A DNA stretch of 40,081 nucleotides from an uncultured Bacteroidota bacterium (GCA_903904855.1 CAIVEH010000050.1:1-40081); one strand, 5' to 3'. Positions 25,500-33,694 are shown, counted from the first letter of the stretch. Notes: generated from the sequence alone by a model not told the origin. Numbers and translations: made by a program.

Positions 25500-26021
25500 T
25501 TACTCTGCTTTTGTTACCTCATGCACATGTTCCTTTTTCCCGATTACAATTGCACCAATCATAGCACTGAGAAACAGAACACTGCTTATTTCAAAAGGCA
25601 GAACATATTTTGTAAACAAAACCTTACCTAAATTAGATATCAAGCCAATATCAGTTGAAGTCTTATCAATCACTTCGGGCCTGGCAGATTTTATAGCTGC
25701 AAGAACTACAAGAAATAATACACCACCGGATATTACACCTGCCAGCTGCACCAACTGACCCTTCTGAGGCTCAACATCGGCATTGAGATTCATAAGCATG
25801 ATAACAAAAAGGAACAATACCATGATAGCCCCGGCATAAACAATAATATTTACTATTGCCAGGAACTGTGCATTCATCAGGATATAATGCCCCGAAATGG
25901 CAAAAAAGGTAAGAATCAGAAACAATACGCTGTTCACCGGATTACGGCTTAGTATTATGCCTAATGCACAACCAACAGCCATAACTGATAAACCCCAAAA
26001 TAAAATATCGTAGATATCCAT
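25500..26021 (-). CDS. nuoJ: NADH-quinone oxidoreductase subunit J
   Basis: 173 residues with five predicted membrane helices. Seen: the helix-3 block VNIIVYAGAIMVLFLFVIMLMN (shown in part: VYAGAIMVLFLFV), which carries the conserved Tyr/Gly pi-bulge region linking quinone reduction to proton pumping. It begins one base after the nuoI stop, so translation is coupled. Confidence 0.96.
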   Translation of the reverse strand: MDIYDILFWGLSVMAVGCALGIILSRNPVNSVLFLILTFFAISGHYILMNAQFLAIVNIIVYAGAIMVLFLFVIMLMNLNADVEPQKGQLVQLAGVISGGVLFLVVLAAIKSARPEVIDKTSTDIGLISNLGKVLFTKYVLPFEISSVLFLSAMIGAIVIGKKEHVHEVTKAE

Positions 26022-26022
26022 A

Positions 26023-26532
26023 CTATTTATTTACTTCTTTTTTAGAGTCTGGAATCAATAAGTCAGCTTTTTTATAAATAAAATTTTCCCTTGTATAGTT
26101 TGCCGGCATTACAGTTTCTGAAAGATAGACCGCGTCTTTGGGACAGGCTTCTTCGCAAAAACCACAGAAGATGCAACGCAGCATGTTGATCTCATACCTT
26201 GCAGCATATTTTTCCTCCCTGTATAGTTTTTCTTCGCCGGGTTTGCGTTCAGCAGCTTCCATTGTAATGGCTTCTGCCGGGCAAGCCAGAGCACAAAGGC
26301 CACAAGCGGTGCAACGCTCAGCTCCATTTTCATCCCTGTTCAGAATATGCAATCCACGGAATACAGGACTGAAAGGACGTTTAACCTCAGGATAACTGGT
26401 AGTGGCTGGTTTCTTAAAAATATGCCCCAGAGTAATCCCCAGCCCTTTTACGATAGAAGGCAGATAGATGCGCTCCCCGAAAGTCATCGGGCTACGGTCT
26501 ATAAGTACTGCTCTGTTAGTTAGTTTTTGCAT
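26023..26532 (-). CDS. nuoI: NADH-quinone oxidoreductase subunit I (two [4Fe-4S])
   Basis: 169 residues. Two ferredoxin motifs bind the N6a and N6b clusters that feed electrons towards N2: C74-x2-C77-x2-C80-x3-C84 (CTACGLCALAC) and C120-x2-C123-x2-C126-x3-C130 (CIFCGFCEEAC). The N-terminal amphipathic helices (RIYLPSIVKGLGITLGH) sit at the membrane surface. It lies between nuoH (38-base gap) and nuoJ. Confidence 0.97.
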   Translation of the reverse strand: MQKLTNRAVLIDRSPMTFGERIYLPSIVKGLGITLGHIFKKPATTSYPEVKRPFSPVFRGLHILNRDENGAERCTACGLCALACPAEAITMEAAERKPGEEKLYREEKYAARYEINMLRCIFCGFCEEACPKDAVYLSETVMPANYTRENFIYKKADLLIPDSKKEVNK

Positions 26533-26570
26533 TTTTCTTCTTTATTATACTACCGCTACTATTCTTTTAA

Positions 26571-27644
26571 TTACTTTTTTGTAAACCACAATAATACAAC
26601 TCCGGTTATCAGCATATTCACTAAAGCCAATGGTATTAATGATTTCCAGCCCAGTTTCATCAACTGATCATACCTGAAACGAGGTAATGTCCAACGGATG
26701 AACATGAAAAACAGGATCATACCCACTGCCTTTGCCAGTAAAACCATTATACAAATAGCTGTAAAAATCATCGGATTTACACTTGCTGCAACACTATCCA
26801 TGAAGGGGAAATTGTAGCCACCGAAAAATAAAGTAGATATAATAACCGAGCTGATAAACATGTTGATATACTCAGAGAACAGGTAGAAGCCAAGCTTCAT
26901 TGATGAATATTCCTGATGGTAACCCATATTCAGTTCACTTTCACATTCAGGCAGGTCAAAAGGGGCACGGTTCAGTTCAGCAAAAGCGCAGGTAAGGAAA
27001 ATAATAAAACCTAATGGCTGCCTGAAGAAGTTCCAGGTGAAATAACCATCATTCCAGAAACCATGCTGCTGTGCAACAATATCACGAAGGCTAAGTGTAC
27101 CTGTCATCATCAGCAAAGCGATAAGGCTGATGCCCATAGCCAGCTCATAAGAAATAGCCTGAGAAGCTGCGCGGATACTGCTTAATAAAGAGAACTTATT
27201 GTTGGAAGCCCAGCCACCCAGCATAACACCATAAACGCCGAGACTAACCACCCCAAAAACGAACAAAATACCAATACTAATGTCGGCTACCTGAAAATGA
27301 ACGACATGTCCGCTTGCTGTAGTATAATCGGGGCCCCAAGGTATTATTGCACTGGTCATGGTAGCAGTAAGCATAGCCAGACACGGACCAAGGATAAAAA
27401 TCAGCTGGGTAGATTTGTCAGGAATTATTTCTTCTTTAAAAAACAATTTCAAACCATCAGCCAGAGGTTGGAAAAGGCCAAATGGGCCAGCGCGGTTGGG
27501 TCCGATACGGTCCTGCATGATAGCAGCTACCTTACGTTCGCCCCATGTAGCATACATAGCTATTCCCAAAGACCCCAACAATATAATTGTAATGAGGATA
27601 CCTTTTTCTATAAGAACCGCTGCATCAATCTGAAGTAACAGCAT
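26571..27644 (-). CDS. nuoH: NADH-quinone oxidoreductase subunit H
   Basis: 357 residues, about eight to nine membrane helices; it forms much of the quinone chamber. Seen: the family signature MQDRIGPNRAGPFGLFQPLA followed by DGLKLFFKE, and RAPFDLPECESELNMGYHQE, the charged loop next to the quinone entry. It is the first nuo gene after the mntA-hepT insertion; 47 AT-rich bases lie between the hepT stop and its start. Confidence 0.97.
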   Translation of the reverse strand: MLLLQIDAAVLIEKGILITIILLGSLGIAMYATWGERKVAAIMQDRIGPNRAGPFGLFQPLADGLKLFFKEEIIPDKSTQLIFILGPCLAMLTATMTSAIIPWGPDYTTASGHVVHFQVADISIGILFVFGVVSLGVYGVMLGGWASNNKFSLLSSIRAASQAISYELAMGISLIALLMMTGTLSLRDIVAQQHGFWNDGYFTWNFFRQPLGFIIFLTCAFAELNRAPFDLPECESELNMGYHQEYSSMKLGFYLFSEYINMFISSVIISTLFFGGYNFPFMDSVAASVNPMIFTAICIMVLLAKAVGMILFFMFIRWTLPRFRYDQLMKLGWKSLIPLALVNMLITGVVLLWFTKK

Positions 27645-27691
27645 AACGGGTACAAAAGTAGTTTTAGTTAATTGAAAATTTATGTTTTTGG

Positions 27692-28030
27692 TCAGTATTT
27701 TATTGAATCCAATTCTTCTTTAAGTTGTATTAATGAAATGGTCGCCGAATTCCATATTGTTTCATAGTTTATTCCAAAATACTCATGAACAACTACGTTT
27801 CTTAATCCAATCATTTTATTCCATTCTATGGTATCATTTTTTTGTTTAGTGCCTTCAGATATATGGTTTGTTGCCTCACCAATAATCTCTAACCATTTTA
27901 CAACAGCAATTCTTAAAACATGATTCGATATAAAGTTTTCATAGTTGTAACCGGAAATTGCATTTTCAATTTCACAAATACAATCAAGAATGTGTTCTAT
28001 CCTTGTTTCATCAGAAATTGACCCTTTCAT
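27692..28030 (-). CDS. hepT: HepT-like HEPN ribonuclease toxin
   Basis: 112 residues, all-helical DUF86/HEPN fold. The catalytic RX4HXY motif is intact: R77, H82 and Y84 in RNVVVHEYFG. The family cleaves RNA and is kept inactive by the MNT-domain partner, which AMPylates the Tyr of this motif. Its start overlaps the end of mntA by 20 bases (28011-28030), the usual order for this toxin-antitoxin type. Both genes sit in the nuo operon between nuoG and nuoH with no visible promoter of their own. Composition is AT-rich compared with nuoH. Confidence 0.92.
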   Translation of the reverse strand: MKGSISDETRIEHILDCICEIENAISGYNYENFISNHVLRIAVVKWLEIIGEATNHISEGTKQKNDTIEWNKMIGLRNVVVHEYFGINYETIWNSATISLIQLKEELDSIKY

Positions 28031-28316
28031 AAATAATATACTTATCCTTGTCTATAAAAGGTTTAATATGTTTATTCTCCCAGCCCGCGCTAACAATATC
28101 CACTTTCTTTTTAAGCATTTCTGCGAGCTCCTCAGGCCACACAAAATAATCCCAACCAACCGGCACTGAATGATCGATATCAACTAAAACATCAACATCG
28201 CTGTTTTCATCTGCTTCTCCGCGAGCATATGACCCAAACAACCATACCTTCTTCACCGGCTTTTTTTCAAAAAAACCAGTAACAACATTTTTTATTTGTT
28301 CGGCACTAAGTATCAT
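28011..28316 (-). CDS. mntA: MntA-like nucleotidyltransferase antitoxin
   Basis: 101 residues with the minimal nucleotidyltransferase motif GSYARGEADENSDVDV: G28-S29, then D40 and D42 as metal ligands; a third acidic residue is likely in KKKVDIVS. The family protects against HepT by adding AMP groups to the toxin's active-site Tyr. It starts 21 bases after the nuoG stop and overlaps hepT by 20 bases, so both depend on upstream nuo transcription unless a hidden promoter exists. Confidence 0.92.
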   Translation of the reverse strand: MILSAEQIKNVVTGFFEKKPVKKVWLFGSYARGEADENSDVDVLVDIDHSVPVGWDYFVWPEELAEMLKKKVDIVSAGWENKHIKPFIDKDKYIIYERVNF

Positions 28317-28337
28317 TATTTACTTTTCTATTCAGCT

Positions 28338-29414
28338 TCAGGATTTAAAATCACTGGAATGTGCAGGCCCTTCTATCTTCGATAATTCGATTTCAGGTTT
28401 GTTTACATCACTGATACTATGAATATCCATTAAAATTTTCGGTTGTTTCCCAATCACTTTATCGATCAGAACAGGTGTTTTTACGGTTCCGACATAATGG
28501 CCCTGAGCAATAACACTGTTTCTATTAATAACTGATGGTCCTTCAATTACCCAGTCTTTTGTCTCTTTTTTATGGAAACGGCAATCATTACAAATAAATT
28601 CTTCAACTTCACCCCACTGGTCTTTACGGGCTGTAACCCTGAAAACCTCATCACCCCGCATCCACAACCTCACTTTACCTTTGCAGGTTGGGCAATCGCG
28701 ATGCGCATCCATAGGCTTGGTAAACCATACACGGTTTTTAAACCGGAATGTTCTATCTGTCAGCGCACCCACAGGACAAACATCAATTACATTGCCTATG
28801 AACTCATGGTCCAAAGCCTTACTAAGCATGGTGCCAATCTGGGCATGATCACCTCTTTCCAGTATTCCATGTTCTCTTCTGTCTGTAAGCTGATCTGCCG
28901 TAAACACACACCGGAAGCACATAATACACCTGTTCATGTGCAATGATATGTATGGCCCTATATCTTCCTTCTCAAATGTGCGGCGCGCGAATTCATACCG
29001 TGTGCCCTCTGTGCCGTGTTCGTAGCTCAGGTTCTGCAGATCGCATTCACCAGCCTGGTCGCATACCGGGCAATCTAATGGATGATTGAGTAATAAAAAT
29101 TCTACAACTCCCTTACGTGCATCCAGCACTTTCTCAGAAGTCAGGTTCTTTACCTCCATACCGTCCATTACCGTGGTGCGGCAACTTGGTACCAGCTTGG
29201 GCATTGGCCTGGGGTCTTTTTCAGAACCCTTACTCACCTCAACAAGGCAGGTACGGCATTTGCCTCCGCTGTCCTTGAGCTTGCTGTAATAGCACATTGC
29301 CGGGGGCGCAACATCCCCGCCTATCATACGTGCAGCATTCAGTATGGTTGTCCCTGCGGGTACTTCAATACTGATATTATCAACGGTTACTTTAAACTTT
29401 GGTGTTTCAGACAT
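28338..29414 (-). CDS. nuoG: NADH-quinone oxidoreductase subunit G, short form
   Basis: 358 residues; it carries the electron-transfer clusters of the peripheral arm. Ligands seen: [2Fe-2S] C41, C53, C56 and C78; the His-ligated [4Fe-4S] H111-x3-C115-x2-C118-x5-C124; and a further [4Fe-4S] C163-x2-C166-x2-C169 with C213. After a CxxC pair (DCPTCKG) it ends, lacking most of the large molybdopterin-like domain of the ~900-residue E. coli protein; a short NuoG is usual in Bacteroidota as far as I know. Its start is one base after the stop of the TOPRIM-like passenger gene (TAAGATG), a tight junction. Confidence 0.95.
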   Translation of the reverse strand: MSETPKFKVTVDNISIEVPAGTTILNAARMIGGDVAPPAMCYYSKLKDSGGKCRTCLVEVSKGSEKDPRPMPKLVPSCRTTVMDGMEVKNLTSEKVLDARKGVVEFLLLNHPLDCPVCDQAGECDLQNLSYEHGTEGTRYEFARRTFEKEDIGPYISLHMNRCIMCFRCVFTADQLTDRREHGILERGDHAQIGTMLSKALDHEFIGNVIDVCPVGALTDRTFRFKNRVWFTKPMDAHRDCPTCKGKVRLWMRGDEVFRVTARKDQWGEVEEFICNDCRFHKKETKDWVIEGPSVINRNSVIAQGHYVGTVKTPVLIDKVIGKQPKILMDIHSISDVNKPEIELSKIEGPAHSSDFKS

Positions 29415-29415
29415 C

Positions 29416-29943
29416 TTATTTTAATATATTTATATCTGCATTTCTATTATGTTCAAATAAATAATTAAGCCATTGTGATAAAGTATTCATGGTTTCACTA
29501 TTACTACTTACCATACGTTTACACATTTTCTTCAGGTTTTCATTTTCACCTGCAAACATTGATTTTGTATTTTTCCTGAGCATATTCAAGTCTCTTGAAA
29601 ATCCAAAATCACTAATATTAATTCCTCCTTCATCTGCCACTGCCAGCAACCATACTTCAATTGCAGGTGCCAACTGAATGAAATAATGCTGCTCTTCTTT
29701 ATGCTTTAAAAGGATCAGATTTTTAGTTACTATTTGCTCTTCGCATTCATCCCTAATATAATCCAATTCTCTTTTGTCTTTGTCAATAATTCCTACTGCA
29801 AAATCATCTCTTAATTGCTTGTTTTCTGTAATCTCCTTAATCACATTTGGGCATCCTTTTTGATGATTAATGTGTTTCGTTCTCAAAATTGTTTTTACAA
29901 GAACTGTATCAAAATAACATTCCGGCACAAAATTATCTTCCAT
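29416..29943 (-). CDS. Compact TOPRIM-like protein, partner of the AAA ATPase
   Basis: 175 residues. The layout fits a TOPRIM domain: E8-x3-D12 in VPECYFDTVL (the EGxxD-type first motif, with the Gly replaced), and the metal-binding D54-x-D56 in VGIIDKDKREL. A later APAIEVWLL (about 92-100, E96/W98) resembles the hPxhExWLL segment of RloB, DUF3226 and DUF4276-type proteins. TOPRIM partners of AAA ATPases (OLD, Gabija, PARIS AriB, RloB) act as nucleases or effectors. It is much shorter than AriB or OLD TOPRIM modules. Its ATG shares one base with the ATPase stop (TAATG), and its stop is one base before nuoG. The assignment rests on motifs only. Confidence 0.65.
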   Translation of the reverse strand: MEDNFVPECYFDTVLVKTILRTKHINHQKGCPNVIKEITENKQLRDDFAVGIIDKDKRELDYIRDECEEQIVTKNLILLKHKEEQHYFIQLAPAIEVWLLAVADEGGINISDFGFSRDLNMLRKNTKSMFAGENENLKKMCKRMVSSNSETMNTLSQWLNYLFEHNRNADINILK

Positions 29944-30989
29944 TAATCAATATAGCTTTCAATATTGAAAAATAAATCGACTCCATATTGGTATATCTTA
30001 TGCACTTCTTCATCACTCAATCTTTTAATAACTGTTTCACCATTATTCAAACTAACCAAATACACTGAAAGATCCTCTCTGGCACTTTCCAAAAAATCAT
30101 TCATGACAAAAGGACTATGAGTCGAAACAAAATATTGATTACCATTGTCTTTATCAAAAATTATGTCACTCGTTAATTGGCTTATGTAGGGTGGAAACAT
30201 ATGTGCTTCCGGTTCTTCAAAAAGCAATACAGAATCTTCATTACTCATTATTGCAGCTTTATGGAAAATAAGGCGCTGCAATGTTTCTGCCATTTGGTAA
30301 AATGGAACTGTAAATATTGTTTCTTCATCAAGTTGCTTTAATCCCCTGATGGAATTTGTACCTTGGTCAATAAGTAATTTGAGATTATAGAACTTAAATA
30401 ACTCACCTACTTCTTTTCGTAATTTTTTATTAGATTGAATAATGTCTACTAAATTTTGACCATAGGGAGAAAATAATGTTAATCCATTTGTTTTAAATTC
30501 ATTATAATCAGTATTGAAAATATATTTCTTAACATTTAAGCCAAGCTTCTCTAAATTCCAACCATCACTTCCAATTAATCCCTTCGAAAAAACTATACTC
30601 CTTTTATAGGTAGGTGTAATTTGATTTGATTCTGCAAAAACACCAATAGTCAATTCTAAATCCTTTTCAGAAATGTATTTAAAAGCTAACTGAATGTCAT
30701 CAGAAATTTCTATACGAGCATCCTCACTAAGCGTACCATCATGAAATAATTCAAACGACTCTTTGATTCTGCATAAATTAACTAAATCTTGTTTGAAATT
30801 ATTTTGCAAATATGACAAGGATGATATTGCCTCCAAAATCGCACTTTTCCCCACATTAGGATACCCAATAAACACATTGATCCGTTTACACCCCTCAATT
30901 TTGGCGTGGCGTATGGACTTGAAATTGGTAATCTCTATATGATCTATGTGGTTGCTCAAAATATCTATTTTAAACTTTAGCAGCAACAT
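29943..30989 (-). CDS. AAA (AAA_15/OLD-like) ATPase, candidate defence protein
   Basis: 348 residues from ATG 30989 (ATG 31004 adds five residues). The N-terminal strand IDHIEITNFKSIRHAKIEG is typical of SMC/OLD-like ATPases. Walker A is GYPNVGKS (residues 42-49), then a long helical/beta insertion (about 60-215), a signature-like segment around 217-243, Walker B VLLFEEPEAH (254-263) and the STHSPF H-loop (289-294). It ends with a sequence read-out region IKRLSDEEVHKI. Such ATPases usually gate a toxic partner, here the TOPRIM-like gene coupled by a TAATG junction. Its start overlaps the last 20 bases of nuoF. The gene is visibly more AT-rich than nuoF, which suggests acquisition. Confidence 0.88.
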   Translation of the reverse strand: MLLLKFKIDILSNHIDHIEITNFKSIRHAKIEGCKRINVFIGYPNVGKSAILEAISSLSYLQNNFKQDLVNLCRIKESFELFHDGTLSEDARIEISDDIQLAFKYISEKDLELTIGVFAESNQITPTYKRSIVFSKGLIGSDGWNLEKLGLNVKKYIFNTDYNEFKTNGLTLFSPYGQNLVDIIQSNKKLRKEVGELFKFYNLKLLIDQGTNSIRGLKQLDEETIFTVPFYQMAETLQRLIFHKAAIMSNEDSVLLFEEPEAHMFPPYISQLTSDIIFDKDNGNQYFVSTHSPFVMNDFLESAREDLSVYLVSLNNGETVIKRLSDEEVHKIYQYGVDLFFNIESYID

Positions 30990-32325
30990 GTATCGGATCG
31001 GCATAATGTGCCAAACCGAAATTACGTTTCTGCGATTCTTCAGGGTTCTTTATGTGCCATTCAAATTCATCGCGGAAATGGCGGATGGCAGCAGCTACAG
31101 GCCATGCAGCGGCATCGCCCAGCGGACAGATAGTGTTACCTTCTATCCTGCGCTGAATATCCCAAAGCAGGTCGATATCACTCATCTTGCCCTTTCCGTA
31201 TTCTATATTCTTCAATATTTTATACATCCAGCCAGTACCTTCACGGCAAGGGCTGCATTGACCACAACTCTCGTGGTTGTAGAACCGGGCAAGTGTCATT
31301 GTATGACGAACCACACATTGGTCTTCATCCAAAACAATAAAACCACCTGACCCCATCATACTGCCGGATGCAAAACCGCCATCTGAAAGACTTTCATAGT
31401 TCATATATCTTGTTTCGCCTTTTGCTGTTTTCAACAGCAGATTTGCCGGAACAATTGGTACTGATGATCCACCAGGAATACACGCCTTAAGCCGCTTTCC
31501 ATTTGGTATACCACCACAATATTCATCACTGTAGATGAACTCCTCAACAGAGATGGTCATATCAATTTCGTAAACGCCTTGTTTCTTTACATTCCCGCAA
31601 ACAGACAATAGCTTGGTTCCGGTAGATTTTCCTACTCCAATCTTAGAATAAGCTTCACCCCCAATATTGATAATAGGAACTACTGATGCAATCGTTTCTA
31701 CATTGTTCACAACTGTTGGCCTCATCCATACCCCCTGCACAGCCGGGAATGGTGGCTTCATCCTCGGATTTCCTCTCTTGCCTTCTAATGATTCTATGAG
31801 AGCAGTCTCTTCACCACATATATATGCCCCGGCACCTCTATGCACATAAATTTCGCAATCAAACCCTGTACCCTGAATGTTTTTGCCTAACCAACCATTG
31901 TTTTTTGCTTCGGCTATAGCCTGGTTCAGAATATCAGGTATCCACGCATACTCACCCCGGATATAGACATAGGTTGTATTGCTGCCCAATGCAAAACTGC
32001 TGATGAGCAGCCCCTCAATGAATAAATGAGGATGAAACTCCATCAGGTAGCGGTCTTTGAAAGTACCCGGTTCCGATTCATCGGCATTGCAAACCAGATG
32101 GCGTGGAACGCCCTCGGGCTTAGCCAGAAAGCTCCACTTCATGCCAGTAGGGAAACCGGCGCCGCCACGGCCTCTGAGTCCACTTTTCTTCACCTCTTCC
32201 ACAATATCGGCAGGGGCCATTTTCAGGGCCTTCTCGGCAGCACGGTAACCGCCGTTTTTGCGATAGGTATCGTAGTACCTGATACCTTCGATATGATCGT
32301 TTTCTAATAATAATTTTACGCCCAT
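30970..32325 (-). CDS. nuoF: NADH-quinone oxidoreductase subunit F (NADH/FMN site)
   Basis: 451 residues. It binds NADH and FMN and starts electron transfer. Seen: GRGGAGFPTG (52-61) for the NADH/FMN site, VCNADESEPGTFKDR, and AYICGEETALIESLEGKRG. The N3 [4Fe-4S] ligands are C354, C357 and C360 (SCGQCSPCREG) and C400 (NTICPLGDAAAWPV). Its 3' end overlaps the start of the AAA ATPase gene, and 65 bases with heptamer repeats lie between the protease-like gene and its start. Confidence 0.97.
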   Translation of the reverse strand: MGVKLLLENDHIEGIRYYDTYRKNGGYRAAEKALKMAPADIVEEVKKSGLRGRGGAGFPTGMKWSFLAKPEGVPRHLVCNADESEPGTFKDRYLMEFHPHLFIEGLLISSFALGSNTTYVYIRGEYAWIPDILNQAIAEAKNNGWLGKNIQGTGFDCEIYVHRGAGAYICGEETALIESLEGKRGNPRMKPPFPAVQGVWMRPTVVNNVETIASVVPIINIGGEAYSKIGVGKSTGTKLLSVCGNVKKQGVYEIDMTISVEEFIYSDEYCGGIPNGKRLKACIPGGSSVPIVPANLLLKTAKGETRYMNYESLSDGGFASGSMMGSGGFIVLDEDQCVVRHTMTLARFYNHESCGQCSPCREGTGWMYKILKNIEYGKGKMSDIDLLWDIQRRIEGNTICPLGDAAAWPVAAAIRHFRDEFEWHIKNPEESQKRNFGLAHYADPIHVAAKV

Positions 32326-32330
32326 CGTTC

Positions 32331-32355
32331 AAAGTCAAAAGTCAAAAGCTAAAAG
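32331..32355. repeat. Heptamer-period repeat before nuoF
   Basis: Units AAAGTCA, AAAGTCA, AAAGCTA and a partial AAAG lie 6 bases upstream of the nuoF start on the transcribed strand. Same 7-base periodicity as at 9992, 12395 and 12513. Confidence 0.45.
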
Positions 32356-32390
32356 TTTTTATCAACTCTTCTTTTGAGTTTAATAATCAA

Positions 32391-32750
32391 TTATCCCAGC
32401 AACATCCTCATCGGATGCAAAGTTCTTGTAAACGGATTTAAAACCAATGCCAAGGCTTCCAGTGTGGTTGCCCCGAGTAATGGTTCATCATTTTTTTCGC
32501 CAAAGATTACAGGTGCAGTTGCACCTTCACCATTTAATTCAAAATAAGCCTCTCCTATTCTTCTTGAAATCTTACTGCCATCGGCCAGGACAAAAGTCAT
32601 CTCCCTGTAAGGTTCAATACCCAATTGCCTCAATGTCTCACCAGGAACAAGGCTATAAACCGCGCCACTGTCAATCATAAAATTGACATCTTCCGATCCG
32701 GAAGCTTTGCGGTTTTCTTTAACCTTGAGATATTGTGTTGTAATACCCAT
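32391..32750 (-). CDS. Retropepsin-like (clan AA) aspartic protease
   Basis: 119 residues, the size of a half-pepsin that works as a homodimer. The catalytic motif is D27-S-G-A in FMIDSGAVYSLVP, where family members have D-[ST]-G-A. The C-terminal LLGATTLEALALVLNPFTRTL matches the second conserved block (LLG-x-x-xLE-x-h). No signal peptide or membrane anchor, so cytosolic. It is the last of five passenger genes between nuoE and nuoF, 25 bases after the DUF4440-like gene. Substrate unknown. Confidence 0.82.
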   Translation of the reverse strand: MGITTQYLKVKENRKASGSEDVNFMIDSGAVYSLVPGETLRQLGIEPYREMTFVLADGSKISRRIGEAYFELNGEGATAPVIFGEKNDEPLLGATTLEALALVLNPFTRTLHPMRMLLG

Positions 32751-32775
32751 ATAATTTCACCTTACGGCTAATCAA

Positions 32776-33213
32776 TTATTCTTGTTTTTGCTCTCTTTTA
32801 CTTAATCTCGAAAACAATTCCCACCTGTTATTCTTCCAGCTCCACATCTGCAACACATTGAGGCTCAGATGCATCGGCTTACTATTTAATACAGCATCAA
32901 TCTCGGCTGTCATATTAACTGAGGCCAACTCCTTACTGATGAAATGGAAAGCCTGATTTGAAGCACTGATCTTTTTGTAAGTCAGTTTCCCATTGTACAA
33001 ATCTTCCATCACATCATATTTCGACTGCTGCCAGCCATTGCTGTGATAATAATGCAGATCATCTCTCAACAATATCCTCAAACGGAAAGTATCCCTGTTT
33101 ACCAAAGCGGTATTCAGATCAGCAACACATCTTTCCAGGTCCAGAGAATTTGCTTTTTGAGCAAATGTGCTGGTACCTAAAATCAGAAATAATATAGTAA
33201 TTAAAGTGCGCAT
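32776..33213 (-). CDS. Exported DUF4440/SnoaL-like (NTF2-fold) protein
   Basis: 145 residues. A signal peptide (about 1-18, ending STFAQ) precedes an NTF2-like domain: the helix LERCVADLNTALVNRDT, LRDDLHYYHSNGW, then strands ending LNVLQMWSWKNNRWELFSRLSK. The family includes many small ligand-binding proteins and isomerases. Its ATG directly follows the hicA stop (TAAATG), the same base arrangement that a hicBA-free ancestor would have with the SRPBCC stop. Confidence 0.8.
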   Translation of the reverse strand: MRTLITILFLILGTSTFAQKANSLDLERCVADLNTALVNRDTFRLRILLRDDLHYYHSNGWQQSKYDVMEDLYNGKLTYKKISASNQAFHFISKELASVNMTAEIDAVLNSKPMHLSLNVLQMWSWKNNRWELFSRLSKREQKQE

Positions 33214-33249
33214 TTAGCTTTTATCAATGATCAAAATAAAATCTTCCAT
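33214..33249. repeat. 36-bp direct repeat, copy A (hicA 3' end)
   Basis: Identical over all 36 bases to 33695-33730, 481 bases away. On the coding strand it encodes MEDFILIIDKS plus stop at the end of hicA. The flanking bases on both sides differ between copies, so the repeat is exactly 12 codons. Confidence 0.97.
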
Positions 33250-33453
33250 ACTTATTTGCAAATCTTCTCTTATAATTTTCCTCAATAATCCAGTTGGTAT
33301 ATCCTCATTTTTATGAACCGGAATTGTTGTTACTCTTCCGTCCAGATGTTTCAATCTGTGATGCGAACTGTTTATTCTAATCAATTTAAACCCAAGCCGC
33401 TCTATTATTTTAATTAAATCTTTACCTGTTATTACAATTTGTTTATTACTCAT
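33214..33453 (-). CDS. hicA: HicA-like mRNA interferase toxin
   Basis: 79 residues with the HicA double-stranded RNA-binding-like fold: ITGKDLIKIIERLGFKLIR, then SSHHRLKHLDGR with the catalytic-region His (family GSHH; here the Gly is Ser), TTIPVHKNEDIPTGLLRKII and REDLQISMEDF. The last 11 residues, MEDFILIIDKS, are identical in DNA and protein to the C-terminus of the SRPBCC protein and are not typical for HicA, so the tail was probably replaced during insertion. Its ATG shares one base with the hicB stop (TGATG). Confidence 0.92.
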   Translation of the reverse strand: MSNKQIVITGKDLIKIIERLGFKLIRINSSHHRLKHLDGRVTTIPVHKNEDIPTGLLRKIIREDLQISMEDFILIIDKS

Positions 33454-33680
33454 CAGACAGCAATTTGCATTTCCAATTCTCTGAATCCAATAAAATTATT
33501 AAATGAATTGGGCTGCTCTTCTTGCAGACACATTTCTATTACTTCCTGAATATTTTTCATTGCCTCATCAACAGTATTGCCATAAGAATGACAGCCCTTA
33601 AATACAGGACAAGAAACAATATAAATCTTATCCTCATCTTGTTCTATAAGTATTGGAAAATGATACTTTTGTGTTCCCAT
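33453..33680 (-). CDS. hicB: HicB-like antitoxin
   Basis: 75 residues: the HicB partial RNase H-like fold FPILIEQDEDKIYIVSCPVF, the G-C-H-S-Y-G segment with TVDEAMKNIQEVIEMCL, which neutralises HicA. There is no C-terminal DNA-binding domain, so autoregulation is not evident. The antitoxin-first order hicB-hicA is seen, with the genes overlapping by one base. It starts 14 bases after the SRPBCC stop. No separate promoter was recognised. Confidence 0.92.
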   Translation of the reverse strand: MGTQKYHFPILIEQDEDKIYIVSCPVFKGCHSYGNTVDEAMKNIQEVIEMCLQEEQPNSFNNFIGFRELEMQIAV

Positions 33681-33694
33681 TTTACAAATTCGTC

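Noticed and set aside
27653..27660. Minus-strand TACTTTTG before nuoH as a promoter
   Set aside because: It is only eight bases from the ATG, with no -33 box; probably chance in an AT-rich spacer.
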